Counted from the first letter of the stretch, positions 44,785 to 54,317 are shown. The stretch is 64,000 nt of DNA from Nocardia acididurans (GCF_016741815.1 NZ_JAERRJ010000002.1:682001-746000), one strand, 5' to 3'. Translations and numbers: made by a program. The notes: generated by a model from the sequence alone, not told the origin.

Positions 44785-44802
44785 CTGGCACGAGTGTGCC
44801 AG
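44785..44802. promoter_or_regulatory. Palindrome near the hydrolase start
   Basis: CTGGCACGAGTGTGCCAG: perfect seven-base arms, four-base centre, 31 bases upstream of the hydrolase ATG. It may be an operator or the start of its transcript. Confidence 0.45.
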
Positions 44803-44815
44803 CGCATTGCCAGTC

Positions 44816-44835
44816 TACCGAGCGGTCACTCGGTA
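44816..44835. promoter_or_regulatory. TetR-type operator in the hydrolase/TetR divergent region
   Basis: TACCGAGCGGTCACTCGGTA: perfect seven-base arms around six bases, 66 bases before the TetR start. The size and the ACCGAGCGGT core fit a TetR-family site, and TTACCAT just downstream could be part of a promoter. Confidence 0.6.
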
Positions 44836-44901
44836 CTGTTACCATTCTGTTATGCGCGATGATTTCCGCAGGTCGCCTCGGCCGGACTACCGTCACTGCT
44901 C

Positions 44902-45501
44902 ATGAGCCCGCACCCCCAGCGCCGCATGCGGGCCGACGCACGCCGCGAGCAGATCATCGACGAGGCCCTGAAGACCTTCGCCGACAACGGGTATCGCAAT
45001 GCCTCGATCGCCGAGATCGCCGAGCGCTGCGGCCTGTCGCAGCCCGGCCTGCTGCACTACTTCCCCACCAAGGCGGCACTGCTGGCGGCCGTGCTCGAGT
45101 ACCGGGACCGGCTCGATTACGACCGCCTGAACTTCGGTCAGCAACTTCGCGGCAAAGAAGCGCTGATCCGGCTCGCGCAACTGGTCGAGCACAATACGCA
45201 TGTTCCGGGCCTGGTCCGGCTGTTCACGGTGGTCACCGGCGAGGCGGTCACGACCGATCATCCGGCGCACGACTGGGCTCGGAACCGCTATCGAATCATG
45301 CAGAGCTACCTGCGAAACGGCCTCGACGCGGGCATTGCCGACGGCACCATTCGCGCCGGCATCGACACCGCCGCGGTCGCCGCGCAGATCTTCGCCATGA
45401 TGGACGGCCTGCAACTGCAGTGGCTGCTCGATCCGGAACGGGTGGACATGGCCGCGCTCTTCCGCGCCTATATCGACGACCTCCTCGCCGATATCTCCTG
45501 A
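44902..45501 (+). CDS. TetR/AcrR family regulator
   Basis: A 199-residue protein with HTH at about 14-60 (GYRNASIAEIAERCGLSQPG and LLHYFPTKAALL) and a helical ligand domain. It is divergent from the hydrolase-GH3 unit with palindromic sites between, suggesting that it represses that unit and itself. The ~100 bases after its stop hold an open frame resembling the tail of another helical protein, but too short to assign. Confidence 0.9.
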   Translation: MSPHPQRRMRADARREQIIDEALKTFADNGYRNASIAEIAERCGLSQPGLLHYFPTKAALLAAVLEYRDRLDYDRLNFGQQLRGKEALIRLAQLVEHNTHVPGLVRLFTVVTGEAVTTDHPAHDWARNRYRIMQSYLRNGLDAGIADGTIRAGIDTAAVAAQIFAMMDGLQLQWLLDPERVDMAALFRAYIDDLLADIS

Positions 45502-45602
45502 TCGCCGCGCCGCGGCTTCGAGCACGGACGGCTCGAGGCGGGCATCGCCGATACCCATGTGCTGGTGTGGCGAGCCCTGACCGCACTGCAGGGGGCGATG
45601 GG

Positions 45603-47621
45603 TTAACGACGCCGAGCCGCGTACCAGGCCAGCAACTCCGGTTCGTCCACCGCGGCCGGATCCACCACACCAGCCGGATCCGCGCCCTGAAGCAGCCGTT
45701 TGAGCGGAACCTCCAGCTTCTTGCCGGTGCGGGTGTGCGGAATGCCCGGGGCCGCGATGATCTCGTCGGGCACATGCCGTGGCGACAACTCGGTGCGGAT
45801 GGTCGCGCGGATGCGGGCGACGACCGCGTCGGTGAGGTCCACGCCGGGCGCGGACACCACGAACAGCGGCATCCAGTAACCGCCGTCGGACTCCTCGATC
45901 CCGAGCACGAGCGCCTCGGCCACTTCGGGCATGGCCTCGACCACCTGGTAGATGTCGGCGCTTCCCATACGAATACCGTTGCGGTTCAACGTCGAATCGG
46001 AGCGGCCGTGCACGATGACGCTGCCGTGCGCGGTGCGGGTGATCCAATCGCCGTGCCGCCAGACGCCGGGGAACATGTCGAAGTAGGCGGCACGATAGCG
46101 CGTGCCGTCCGGATCGTTCCAGAACCCCACCGGCATGGACGGCATCGGCCGGGTGATCACCAGTTCACCCACCGCACCGCGCACCGCCCGCCCGTGCCCG
46201 TCCCAAGCCTCCAGCGCCACACCGAGATACGGGGCCGACAGCTCACCCGGCCAGACCGGCACCGTCCGCACGCCACCGAGGAAAGCCGAGACCACATCGG
46301 TGCCGCCGCTGATGGAGGCGACCGGGATATGCGCACCGACCTTGTCGCGCAACCACAGTGAGGAGGACGGGGGCAGCGCCGACCCGGTGATACCGATCAG
46401 GCGCAGCGCGGCCAGATCATGATCCTCGGCCGGTACCGCTCCCACCTTCTCACAACCGAGCACATAGCCGGGACTGGTGCCGAGCACCGTCGCCCGGGTC
46501 CGAGAGGCCAACTCCCACAGCCCGTCCGGGCCCGGATGCGCCGGGCTGCCGTCGTAGCAGACGATGGTGGCGCCGACCAGCAGCCCCGCGACCTGGAAGT
46601 TCCACATCATCCAGCTCGGGCTGGTGTACCAGAAGAAGGTGTCCTCGGATCCGATATCGGATTGCAGGGCAACAGCTTTCAGATGCTCCAGCAGGACGCC
46701 GCCGTGGCCGTGCACGATGCCCTTGGGTTTACCGGTGGTACCGGAGGAGAACAGCACCCACAGGGGATGCTCGAAATCCACCGGCACCGTTACGGGTTCG
46801 ACCGGATCAACGCTGGTGGTGCACTCGTCCCACGCCCGGACGGGATCGTCCGCGCCGGCGCCCCGCGGCGACGGGGCAGTCGCCGCGGCGGCCCCGAGCA
46901 CCGGCACCACCACCGTGGCGCGCAGGCCCGGCAAACCCGCGCGCAGCGTGGCGATCTCGTCGCGCCGATCGTGTTCCCTCCCGCCGTAGCGGTATCCGTC
47001 GGCGGCGATCAGCACGACCGGGTCGAGCTGTCCGAGCCGATCCAGCGCCGCCTTGGCGGTGTAGTCCTGCCCGCAGGCGCTCCACACCGCGCCGATACTC
47101 GCGGTGGCGAGGAAGGCGATGACCGCCTCCGGGATATTCGGCAGATACCCCACCACCCGATCGCCGGGCCGCACCCCGAGGTCGGACAGCGAGCGCGCCA
47201 ATACGGCGGTGCGGGAAAGCATTTCCCGCCAGGACAGCTCGCGCATCGGCCGGCCCTCGCTGAGGGCGAGGATGGCGGGGCGGTCGGGCTGGGCTTGGCT
47301 GATGACGCGGTCGACGTAGTTCAGGCGGACACCGGGGAACCAGCGTGCGCCGGGCATGGTCGCGTCGGTGAGGACCTCGCCGGTGTGGTCGCCCAGGTCG
47401 AAGTACTCCCAGACCGACCGCCAGAATCCGGCGATATCCGCGACCGACCATTCCCACAGCTGGTGGTAGCCGTCGGTGTGCACCCCGCGGCTGAGCGCGA
47501 CGTACCGCGCGAAATCCGTGACCCGGGCTTCGGCGATCTCCTCCGGGGTCGGAATCCACTGGGGCACAGCGATTTCCTCGATGCTCGTGGTGGTCTCGAC
47601 CGGGCTCACCGGGCGCTCCAT
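45603..47621 (-). CDS. Acetoacetate-CoA ligase
   Basis: A 672-residue AMP-forming ligase of the acetoacetyl-CoA synthetase type. It has the ACAS N-terminal segment, the AMP-binding loop FSSGTTGKPKGIVHGHGG, the SISGGTDVV and GDWITRT motifs, and a C-terminal GKKLEVPLKRLLQG with the acyl-adenylation Lys. It converts acetoacetate to acetoacetyl-CoA for use as carbon source or building block. Its start overlaps the dehydrogenase stop by 16 bases; an alternative GTG at 47609 would give a four-base overlap. It is the last gene of a ketone-body operon. Confidence 0.92.
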   Translation of the reverse strand: MERPVSPVETTTSIEEIAVPQWIPTPEEIAEARVTDFARYVALSRGVHTDGYHQLWEWSVADIAGFWRSVWEYFDLGDHTGEVLTDATMPGARWFPGVRLNYVDRVISQAQPDRPAILALSEGRPMRELSWREMLSRTAVLARSLSDLGVRPGDRVVGYLPNIPEAVIAFLATASIGAVWSACGQDYTAKAALDRLGQLDPVVLIAADGYRYGGREHDRRDEIATLRAGLPGLRATVVVPVLGAAAATAPSPRGAGADDPVRAWDECTTSVDPVEPVTVPVDFEHPLWVLFSSGTTGKPKGIVHGHGGVLLEHLKAVALQSDIGSEDTFFWYTSPSWMMWNFQVAGLLVGATIVCYDGSPAHPGPDGLWELASRTRATVLGTSPGYVLGCEKVGAVPAEDHDLAALRLIGITGSALPPSSSLWLRDKVGAHIPVASISGGTDVVSAFLGGVRTVPVWPGELSAPYLGVALEAWDGHGRAVRGAVGELVITRPMPSMPVGFWNDPDGTRYRAAYFDMFPGVWRHGDWITRTAHGSVIVHGRSDSTLNRNGIRMGSADIYQVVEAMPEVAEALVLGIEESDGGYWMPLFVVSAPGVDLTDAVVARIRATIRTELSPRHVPDEIIAAPGIPHTRTGKKLEVPLKRLLQGADPAGVVDPAAVDEPELLAWYAARRR

Positions 47622-48355
47622 CCGCCATCCATGGTGTAGGTCGCGCCGGTCACCATGCGGGCCGAATCCGAGGCCAGCCAGGCCACCAGCGCGGCGACCT
47701 CCGCCGGCTCCACCAGATGCTTGATGGCGTTCTCGGTCAACATGATCCGCTCCACCACATCCTGTTCGGCGATGCCGTGTGCGACGGCCTGATCGGCGAT
47801 CTGCTTGTCCACCAGCGGGGTTCGCACATAGCCGGGACTGACGCAGTTGCTGGTCACGCCGTGCGGGCCGCCCTCCAGGGCCGTCACCTTGGACAGGCCC
47901 TCCAGTGCGTGCTTGGCGGTGACGTAGGCGGATTTGTAGGCCGAGGCCCGGATCCCGTGCACCGACGAGATATTGACGATCCGCCCGCGCCCCCGCTCGT
48001 ACATGTGCGGCAGGGCCGCGCGGGTGAGCAGGAATGGTGCTTCCACCATGAGCGCCAGCATCATCCGGAAGCGGTCGGGCGGGAAGTCGACGATGGGGCT
48101 GACATTCTGCACGCCCGCGTTGTTCACCAGGATGTCGACGTCGAGCCGCAGCTCCTCGAGGGCGGCGACGTCGAGAAGGTCCACCTCCCAGGCGTTTCCG
48201 CCGATTTCGGTGGCGATCTCCTTGGCGCCCGCGCCGTCGATGTCGGCCACGGTGACCGTCACGCCGTGGGCGGCGAGTTCGCGGGCGCAGGCCGCGCCGA
48301 TCCCGCTCGCGCCGCCCGTGACCAGCGCGGTGCGTCCTGCCAGGCCGTCCGTCAT
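47606..48355 (-). CDS. 3-hydroxybutyrate dehydrogenase (SDR)
   Basis: A 249-residue short-chain dehydrogenase. It has the NAD-binding TGGASGIG, NNAG, catalytic Ser in ISSVHG and YVTAKHALEG with the Tyr/Lys pair. The HLVEPAEVAALVAWLAS and YTMDGGW tail is typical of 3-hydroxybutyrate dehydrogenases. It oxidises 3-hydroxybutyrate to acetoacetate, the substrate of the ligase encoded next. Its ATG overlaps the transporter stop by four bases. Confidence 0.9.
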   Translation of the reverse strand: MTDGLAGRTALVTGGASGIGAACARELAAHGVTVTVADIDGAGAKEIATEIGGNAWEVDLLDVAALEELRLDVDILVNNAGVQNVSPIVDFPPDRFRMMLALMVEAPFLLTRAALPHMYERGRGRIVNISSVHGIRASAYKSAYVTAKHALEGLSKVTALEGGPHGVTSNCVSPGYVRTPLVDKQIADQAVAHGIAEQDVVERIMLTENAIKHLVEPAEVAALVAWLASDSARMVTGATYTMDGGWSAR

Positions 48356-49746
48356 GCGGTCACCGCTTTCTTCAGTGCGACAGCCGAATCAGCCTGCGCG
48401 GCCAGCGCTTCGGCATCGGCGCGGTCGATATCGGCCAGATCCGCGCCCTTGGTCTCCCGGGCGAACCACACCGCGACCACCGTGACCGCGCACGCCGCGG
48501 CGAGGTAGATGGCGATCGGCACCGAGGATCCGAAGCTGTCCAGCAGCTTGACCGCGATGATCGGCGCGAGCGACCCGGCCACGATCGAGGTCACCTGATA
48601 GCCCAGGGACACACCGGAATACCGCATCCGGGTCGGGAACATCTCGGCCATGATCGCCGGTTGCGCCGAGTACATGAAGGCGTGGAACACCAGCCCGAGA
48701 ACGATGGCGGACAGGATGACCGCATTGTGCTTGGAATCCATCATGGGGAAGGCGAAGAAACCCCAGGTACCCGCGGTGAGCGCACCCACCAGATAGACGG
48801 GCCGCCTGCCGAACCGGTCGCTGAGCAGGCCCGCCAGCGGAATCACCGCGAAGTGCACCGCGTGCGCGGCCAGCAGCCACCACAGGATCACCTTGGTGTT
48901 CGCGCCGACATGCACCTTCAGGTACGTGATACTGAACGTGACCACCAGGTAGTAGAAGATGTTCTCGCCCAGCCGCAGGCCCATGGCGGTGAAAACCCCA
49001 CGCGGATAACGCTTCAGCACCTCCACGGCGCTGAACGACGCCGCCTTCTCCTGCTCGGCCACCTGCTGCGCGGCCACGAAGATGGGCGCGTCGGTGATCT
49101 TGGTGCGGACGTAGTAGCCGATCAGCACGACCACCGCCGACAGCCAGAAGGCCACCCGCCAGCCCCAGGACAGGAACGCGGCATCCGACAGCGTGGAGGT
49201 CAGCGCCAGCAGCACGACGGTGGCGAGCATATTGCCCACCGGCACCGCCGCCTGCGGCCACGACGCCCAGAACGCGCGACTGCGGCTCGGACTGTGTTCG
49301 GCCACCAGCAGCACCGCGCCGCCCCATTCACCGCCGACCGCGAAGCCCTGGATGAAGCGCAGCGCCACCAGCAGCGCCGGAGCCCAATACCCGACCTGCG
49401 CGAAGGTCGGCAGACAGCCCATCAGGAAGGTCGCCGCACCCACCAGCAGCAGGCTCAGCTGCAGCAGCTTCTTGCGACCGTACTTGTCGCCGAAGTGGCC
49501 GAAGACGAGACCGCCGAGCGGACGGGCCGCGAAACCCACGGCATAGGTGACGAATGCCGCCAGGATGGCATCCAGATCACTGGTCCCCTGGGCGAAGAAC
49601 ACCTTGTTGAACACCAGCGTCGCCGCGGTGCCGTAGAGGAAGAATTCGTACCATTCGACCACGGTCCCGGCCATGGACGCGGCCACCACCCGCCGCAAAC
49701 CGGCCAGTGACGTCCCCGCCTGGGGTTCCGTCTCGCGCACGCTCAT
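48352..49746 (-). CDS. MFS transporter, metabolite:H+ symporter (MHS) family
   Basis: A 464-residue, 12-helix transporter. MHS-family signatures: GTVVEWYEFFLYGTAATLVF in helix 1, GHFGDKYGRKKLL in loop 2-3 and RFIQGFAVGGEWGGAVLL in helix 4. The family imports carboxylates. Given the dehydrogenase and ligase coupled to it, the likely substrate is 3-hydroxybutyrate or acetoacetate. It is the first gene of the operon and divergent from a LysR regulator. Confidence 0.9.
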   Translation of the reverse strand: MSVRETEPQAGTSLAGLRRVVAASMAGTVVEWYEFFLYGTAATLVFNKVFFAQGTSDLDAILAAFVTYAVGFAARPLGGLVFGHFGDKYGRKKLLQLSLLLVGAATFLMGCLPTFAQVGYWAPALLVALRFIQGFAVGGEWGGAVLLVAEHSPSRSRAFWASWPQAAVPVGNMLATVVLLALTSTLSDAAFLSWGWRVAFWLSAVVVLIGYYVRTKITDAPIFVAAQQVAEQEKAASFSAVEVLKRYPRGVFTAMGLRLGENIFYYLVVTFSITYLKVHVGANTKVILWWLLAAHAVHFAVIPLAGLLSDRFGRRPVYLVGALTAGTWGFFAFPMMDSKHNAVILSAIVLGLVFHAFMYSAQPAIMAEMFPTRMRYSGVSLGYQVTSIVAGSLAPIIAVKLLDSFGSSVPIAIYLAAACAVTVVAVWFARETKGADLADIDRADAEALAAQADSAVALKKAVTA

Positions 49747-49868
49747 CGCGCCACTCCTTCACGATCAGTCGCGTCACCCCTCATCTGTGACGCGGCCCAC
49801 AAATCCGATCGCAAACGAGTATTCGTGCACATCGGTTCGCCCACAATGCCCAAAAGCGCAAGTGCAAT

Positions 49869-49882
49869 CTGCAAAGATGCAG
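49869..49882. promoter_or_regulatory. Palindrome in the LysR/transporter divergent region
   Basis: CTGCA-AAGA-TGCAG, a perfect palindrome ending two bases before the LysR ATG, within a run of TGCA(A/G) repeats from 49862. It would suit autorepression by the LysR protein. Confidence 0.4.
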
Positions 49883-49884
49883 AA

Positions 49885-50808
49885 ATGCCCGTGACCTCCG
49901 CCACTGCCCGGCCGAACCCGGATGACCTGCTGGTCCTCCTCGCCGTCGGACGCACCGGGCGGTACGTGTCCGCGGCCGAGGAGCTGGGCATCAACCACAC
50001 CACCATCTCCCGGCGGATCGCGGCGCTGGAACACGCGCTGGGCGGGCGGGTGCTCACCCGAGGGGCAGGCGGATGGGAACTCACCGACCTCGGCCGTGAA
50101 GCGCTGGCCGCGGCCGAGGCCATCGAATCCGCCGTGCGCTCCTTGACTTCCACCACCACATCCCTCGAGGGCGTGGTGCGCATGTCGGCCACCGACGGGT
50201 TCAGCGCCTACCTGGCCGCGCCCGCGGTGGCGGCGGTGCAGCGCACCCACCCCAAACTCGCCGTCGAGATCATCACCGCCACCCGGCGGGCGTCACTGCA
50301 GCGGTCGAGCATGGATCTCGAAGTGGTGGTGGGCAAACCGCAGGTCCGCCGCGCCGAAGCCATTCCGCTCGGCGACTACACCCTGGGCCTGTACGCCTCG
50401 CACGAATACGCCGCCGCGCGCGGACTGCCGCACTCCATCGAGGATTTGACCGCCCACCCGCTCGTCTACTTCATCGATTCCATCCTCCAGGTGGACGATC
50501 TCGACCTGGCCCCCTCCTTCGCCCCGACCATGCGCGAATCCATCACCTCCACCAATGTTTTCGTCCACGTGGAGGCCACCCGCGCCGCCGCGGGCCTGGG
50601 CCTGCTCCCCTGCTTCATGGCCGACCGGCATTCCGACCTGATCCGTGTCCTCCCCGAACTGGTCGCCGTCCGCCTCACCTACTGGCTCGTCTCCCGCGCC
50701 GAAACCCTGCGCCGCCCGGAGGTCACCGCGATCGTCGACTCGCTCCGCAGGGAGGTGCGGTCCCGCCGCACCATGCTGCTCGGCACTCCCGCGCCCAACA
50801 GCGGGTGA
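49885..50808 (+). CDS. LysR family transcriptional regulator
   Basis: About 307 residues with a winged HTH (about 10-70, GRYVSAAEELGINHTTISRR) and a LysR substrate-binding domain (about 95-295). It is divergent from the ketone-body operon and probably activates it when the substrate is present. ATG 49885 matches the usual start; the frame extends to 49825. The divergent spacer is clearly more AT-rich than its surroundings. Confidence 0.88.
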   Translation: MPVTSATARPNPDDLLVLLAVGRTGRYVSAAEELGINHTTISRRIAALEHALGGRVLTRGAGGWELTDLGREALAAAEAIESAVRSLTSTTTSLEGVVRMSATDGFSAYLAAPAVAAVQRTHPKLAVEIITATRRASLQRSSMDLEVVVGKPQVRRAEAIPLGDYTLGLYASHEYAAARGLPHSIEDLTAHPLVYFIDSILQVDDLDLAPSFAPTMRESITSTNVFVHVEATRAAAGLGLLPCFMADRHSDLIRVLPELVAVRLTYWLVSRAETLRRPEVTAIVDSLRREVRSRRTMLLGTPAPNSG

Positions 50809-50821
50809 GTGGTGTTGCGGC

Positions 50822-51796
50822 TCAGCCGGTTCGGCGAATTCCGAGTGCGCCGCCGAGCGCGGCTTCCGCCGCAGCGGCGATCTCACCGACGAGTTCGCCC
50901 GCCGGTCGCATTTCGCCGATCAAATCTATTGCCTCGCTGGCCCATACGGGGCTGGGCGGGAGGTCGCCGTTGGCCACGCTCCGGCGGTAGTCGCGTTTGG
51001 CGGCGTCATCGCGGGCGAGTTCGTCTTCGCGGTCGCGCCAGCGGTCGATGGTCGGGTGGGTCAGCGTGCGGGCGGTGTACTTGGCGGGCCAGGGAATGTC
51101 GCGCACGATGTCGAGAATCGGGCTGCGCTCGGTGTCTTCCCCGCGCCCGTCGAGGATGGCCGCGCTCGTCACCGGATCGACCAGGGCTTCGGGTGTGGCC
51201 TGGAATCGGGTGCCGATCAGCGCACCGGCCGCGCCCAGCGCCAAGGCTGCCGCCAGCCCGCGCCCGTCGGCGATGCCGCCCGCCGCGAGCACCGGGGTCG
51301 GTCCGGCCAGATCCGCGACGACCGGCACGAAGGTCAGGGTGGAACGCCCGCGCCGAGCGCCGTGGCCGCCGCATTCGGTGCCCTGCGCGATGATCACGTC
51401 CGCGCCGACCTCGACAGCCTGCTCGGCCTCCCGCATATCGGTGACCTGGAGGATCAGCGCCGCACCGGCCGCGCGGATCGCGTCGATGTGGGGCCGGGGG
51501 TCGCCGAAGGCCAGCATGACCGCGCGCGGCCGCTGTTCCAGGGCGAACCGCAGGGTCTCCGGCGCGGTCGCCCAGGATTGGAACCCGATCCCCCACGGCT
51601 TGCCGGTGCGCTCACCGAGGATCGCGCACTCCTTCTCGACCCAGTCGAGGCCGTTGCGCCCGCCGCCCAGCAGACCCAGCCCGCCGGCATCGGACACCGC
51701 GGCCGCCAGCTCGCCGCCCGCCGACCCGCCCATCGGAGCCAGCGCTACGGGATGGCGCAGGTCGAACAGTTCGGTGAATGCGGTACGTAATGCCAT
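50822..51796 (-). CDS. Nitronate monooxygenase / 2-nitropropane dioxygenase family
   Basis: A 324-residue FMN-binding TIM barrel. It starts with the family's PVALAPMGGSAGGELAAAV, has the phosphate-binding GGIADGRGLAAAL and GTRF segments, and the GTECGGHG motif where the catalytic His lies. It oxidises nitronates with oxygen, a detoxifying step. ATG 51796 is preferred; two upstream in-frame starts exist (51805, 51817). Confidence 0.9.
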   Translation of the reverse strand: MALRTAFTELFDLRHPVALAPMGGSAGGELAAAVSDAGGLGLLGGGRNGLDWVEKECAILGERTGKPWGIGFQSWATAPETLRFALEQRPRAVMLAFGDPRPHIDAIRAAGAALILQVTDMREAEQAVEVGADVIIAQGTECGGHGARRGRSTLTFVPVVADLAGPTPVLAAGGIADGRGLAAALALGAAGALIGTRFQATPEALVDPVTSAAILDGRGEDTERSPILDIVRDIPWPAKYTARTLTHPTIDRWRDREDELARDDAAKRDYRRSVANGDLPPSPVWASEAIDLIGEMRPAGELVGEIAAAAEAALGGALGIRRTG

Positions 51797-51838
51797 GCCT
51801 GCCATCCGATCCCACACGCCTCGGCGTGTATTCCCTTG

Positions 51839-52339
51839 CTAAACCTGCCGATCCACCCACTGTTCGATGAATTCGCAGTTGTGCCCGAACCCTTCGGTCA
51901 CCGCCTTCTCGAGGCCCGCCTCCACGGCTTTCCCGACCATCGGGAGCCGGCACACCACGGTCCCCGTCAACGACAGGACACAGCCGTCGGCGCCGTTCGC
52001 CCGCAGCCCGAACACCCCGTCGGTCTGCACCCGCGCGGCCGTGACCCGCCCACGCATCACCCCGCGTGCGGCGTCGCCGACGAGCGCGTGCCACTCCTCC
52101 TGGATCTGCACCGTGATGTCGCCGTACTTCGCGGCGGCACGCGGCAGCAGATGCGGTGCGACGACATTGGTGACCTCGACCGTCGTGATGCCGTTCGCCG
52201 CGCTGAACCCGGTGAGCGTGGCCCGCTGCTCGCCCAGCTCGGCGACCCGCTGCTCCCAGTGCACCCGACTGCTCAGCGCCCCGTGCACCGCCTCGACCGG
52301 ATGCCGGAACGTGTACTCCCCGGAAAACGTCCTGCTCAT
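51839..52339 (-). CDS. DUF2505 family protein
   Basis: A 166-residue actinobacterial DUF2505 protein with an SRPBCC-like (START) fold: FRHPVEAVHGALSSRVHWEQ at the start and a long C-terminal helix ending CEFIEQWVDRQV. Probably cytosolic; the ligand is unknown. The two cysteines are not arranged as a metal site. It lies 42 bases upstream of the nitronate monooxygenase start and may share its transcript. Confidence 0.8.
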   Translation of the reverse strand: MSRTFSGEYTFRHPVEAVHGALSSRVHWEQRVAELGEQRATLTGFSAANGITTVEVTNVVAPHLLPRAAAKYGDITVQIQEEWHALVGDAARGVMRGRVTAARVQTDGVFGLRANGADGCVLSLTGTVVCRLPMVGKAVEAGLEKAVTEGFGHNCEFIEQWVDRQV

Positions 52340-52468
52340 GCGCACCCCTGCCCAATCCTGGTGCCATCGAGCGTATCTCGCCTCCGCACCGGCCGAGGCC
52401 CACCCGCGATGCCGCGCACGTCCGGCGAGTCCAGCAAAATAACAGCAATCCTGTGTTGTACTCGACCG

Positions 52469-53917
52469 GTGACCGGCTCTCAGGCGGACGGCCCCAACCG
52501 TCGACGACCCCACCCGGACTCCACCGCGATGCCCGGCGACATAGCCCCCCACGTCATCTTCGTGGCCGCGGCAGCCGCCCTGGGTGGTTTCCTCTTCGGC
52601 TACGACTCCGCCGTCATCAACGGCGCGGTCACCGGCATCCGCGACGACTTCGGCGTCTCGACCGGCACCACCGGCTTCATCGTCGCCGCCGCCCTGCCCG
52701 GCGCGGCCGTCGGCGCGCTGATCGCCGGCTGGCTCGCCGACCGGCTGGGCCGCGTCCGCGTCATGCAGATCGGCGCCTTCCTCTTCGCCGCCAGCGGCAT
52801 CGGCAGCATGTTCGCCTTCAGCGACGTCGACCTCACCATCTGGCGTTTCGTCGGTGGCGTGGCCATCGGCATCGCCTCCGTCGTCGCCCCCGCCTACATC
52901 GCCGAGATCTCCCCGCCCAGCTACCGCGGCCGCCTGGCCTCCTTCCAACAGCTGGCCATCGTCCTCGGCATCGCCTGCTCAGCCGTCATCAACTACCTCA
53001 TCGCCCAGGCCGCGGGCGGGTCCAACAGCGCCGAACTGGCCGGCCTCTCCGCCTGGCGCTGGATGCTCGGCGCCGAGGTGGTCCCCGCCCTCGTCTACGG
53101 CGCGATGGCCTTCCTCATCCCCGAATCCCCCCGCCACCTCATCGCCACCGGCCGCGAAGCCGAAGCGCGAAAAGTGTTGGCCGAGGTGGAGAACGACCCC
53201 GCTCACCTGGACGAGCGCGTAGCCGAAATCCACGCCGCCATGGCGGGCGAAGTCCGTTCCCACGCAAGCGATCTCCTGTCCCACTCCCGCAGCGTCCTGC
53301 TTCCCATAGTCTGGATCGGCATAGCCCTCTCCGCCTTCCAGCAACTGGTCGGCATCAACGTGATCTTCTACTACTCCTCTCTCCTCTGGCAGCAGGTAGG
53401 CATCGACACCTCCAATTCCCTTCTGGTGTCGATGATCTCCTCGGTCATCAACATCCTCGGCACAGTCATCGCCATGGCCCTGGTGGACCGCATAGGCCGC
53501 AAACCCCTGCTCCTGATCGGCTCCACCGGCATGTTCCTCACCCTCGCCCTCTGCGCCTGGATGTTCACCTACGTAGGCGGCACCGACGACTCCCCCACCA
53601 TGCCCCAACCCCAAGGCACCATCGCCCTCATCTCCGCCAACCTCTACGTCCTCTTCTTCGCCCTCTCCTGGGGCGTAGTCGTCTGGGTCCTCCTCGGCGA
53701 AATGTTCCCCTCCCACATCCGAGCCATCGCCCTCTCCGTAGCCGCCAGCGCCCAATGGCTCACCAACTGGCTCATCACAGTCACCTTCCCCTCCCTCTCC
53801 TCCTGGAGCCTCGCCGGCGCCTACGCCCTCTACGCCCTGGCCGCCCTCCTCTCCATCCCCTTCGTCAAATACCTCATCCGAGAAACCAAGGGCCGCACCC
53901 TCGAATCCATGGGCTGA
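52469..53917 (+). CDS. Sugar porter (MFS) transporter
   Basis: About 482 residues with 12 helices and full sugar-porter signatures: GGFLFGYDSAVINGA in helix 1, ADRLGRVRVM, PESPRHLI after helix 6, QQLVGINVIFYYSS in helix 7, DRIGRKPLLL and the final ETKGRTLE. It imports a hexose, pentose or polyol with protons. GTG 52469 is assumed; ATG 52529 is an alternative closer to helix 1. Codons in the second half are strikingly C-rich at the third position. Confidence 0.92.
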   Translation: MTGSQADGPNRRRPHPDSTAMPGDIAPHVIFVAAAAALGGFLFGYDSAVINGAVTGIRDDFGVSTGTTGFIVAAALPGAAVGALIAGWLADRLGRVRVMQIGAFLFAASGIGSMFAFSDVDLTIWRFVGGVAIGIASVVAPAYIAEISPPSYRGRLASFQQLAIVLGIACSAVINYLIAQAAGGSNSAELAGLSAWRWMLGAEVVPALVYGAMAFLIPESPRHLIATGREAEARKVLAEVENDPAHLDERVAEIHAAMAGEVRSHASDLLSHSRSVLLPIVWIGIALSAFQQLVGINVIFYYSSLLWQQVGIDTSNSLLVSMISSVINILGTVIAMALVDRIGRKPLLLIGSTGMFLTLALCAWMFTYVGGTDDSPTMPQPQGTIALISANLYVLFFALSWGVVVWVLLGEMFPSHIRAIALSVAASAQWLTNWLITVTFPSLSSWSLAGAYALYALAALLSIPFVKYLIRETKGRTLESMG

Positions 53918-54018
53918 CCCCACCCCCACCGCCCCAAACATGCCCGAAATCCAGCCGATTTGGAGCAACAGGGGGGTCCTGGGGTAATCTCATCGAGCAC
54001 AAGCGAGAGCGAGTGCAA

Positions 54019-54092
<74 letters not shown>

Positions 54093-54096
54093 CAGA

Positions 54097-54134
54097 AGAA
54101 ACCCTCTCCGACCTGGTCGGAGAGGGTTTCTTGA
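54097..54134 (+). terminator. Terminator after tRNA-Pro
   Basis: Near-perfect hairpin with arms starting AGAAACCCTCTCCGA and ending TCGGAGAGGGTTTCT, then TTGATT. It lies five bases after the tRNA. Confidence 0.85.
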
Positions 54135-54276
54135 TTATTTGATCAATCGGAGATGGTGGCCGTTTGGGGTGCCGCCAGGTGTAGCGGCAGCAGGTTCCCG
54201 GCTTGTTGGAATGCGGCCGCTCCCGGATGAAGGTAGCGCATGAACCACCCCTGACCGTGCGTTTGAATACGACAGT

Positions 54277-54304
54277 GCCCCAACCGGACCCATCCGATTG
54301 GGGC
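54277..54304 (-). terminator. Possible terminator downstream of the PH-domain membrane protein gene
   Basis: Twelve-base arms (GCCCCAACCGGA/TCCGATTGGGGC, one mismatch) with a four-base loop, 13 bases past the stop of the minus-strand gene. It has no T-run. Confidence 0.45.
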
Positions 54305-54317
54305 GCTTCAGCTCATC

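Noticed and set aside
45502..45602. Short open frame after the TetR gene (ends ALTALQGAMG)
   Set aside because: It reads like the tail of a helical protein and may be a gene remnant, but at about 30 codons there is not enough to assign it.
53918..54018. GC-rich inverted stretches between sugar porter and tRNA
   Set aside because: The pairing between the C-run and G-run is imperfect and distant, so a terminator could not be supported.
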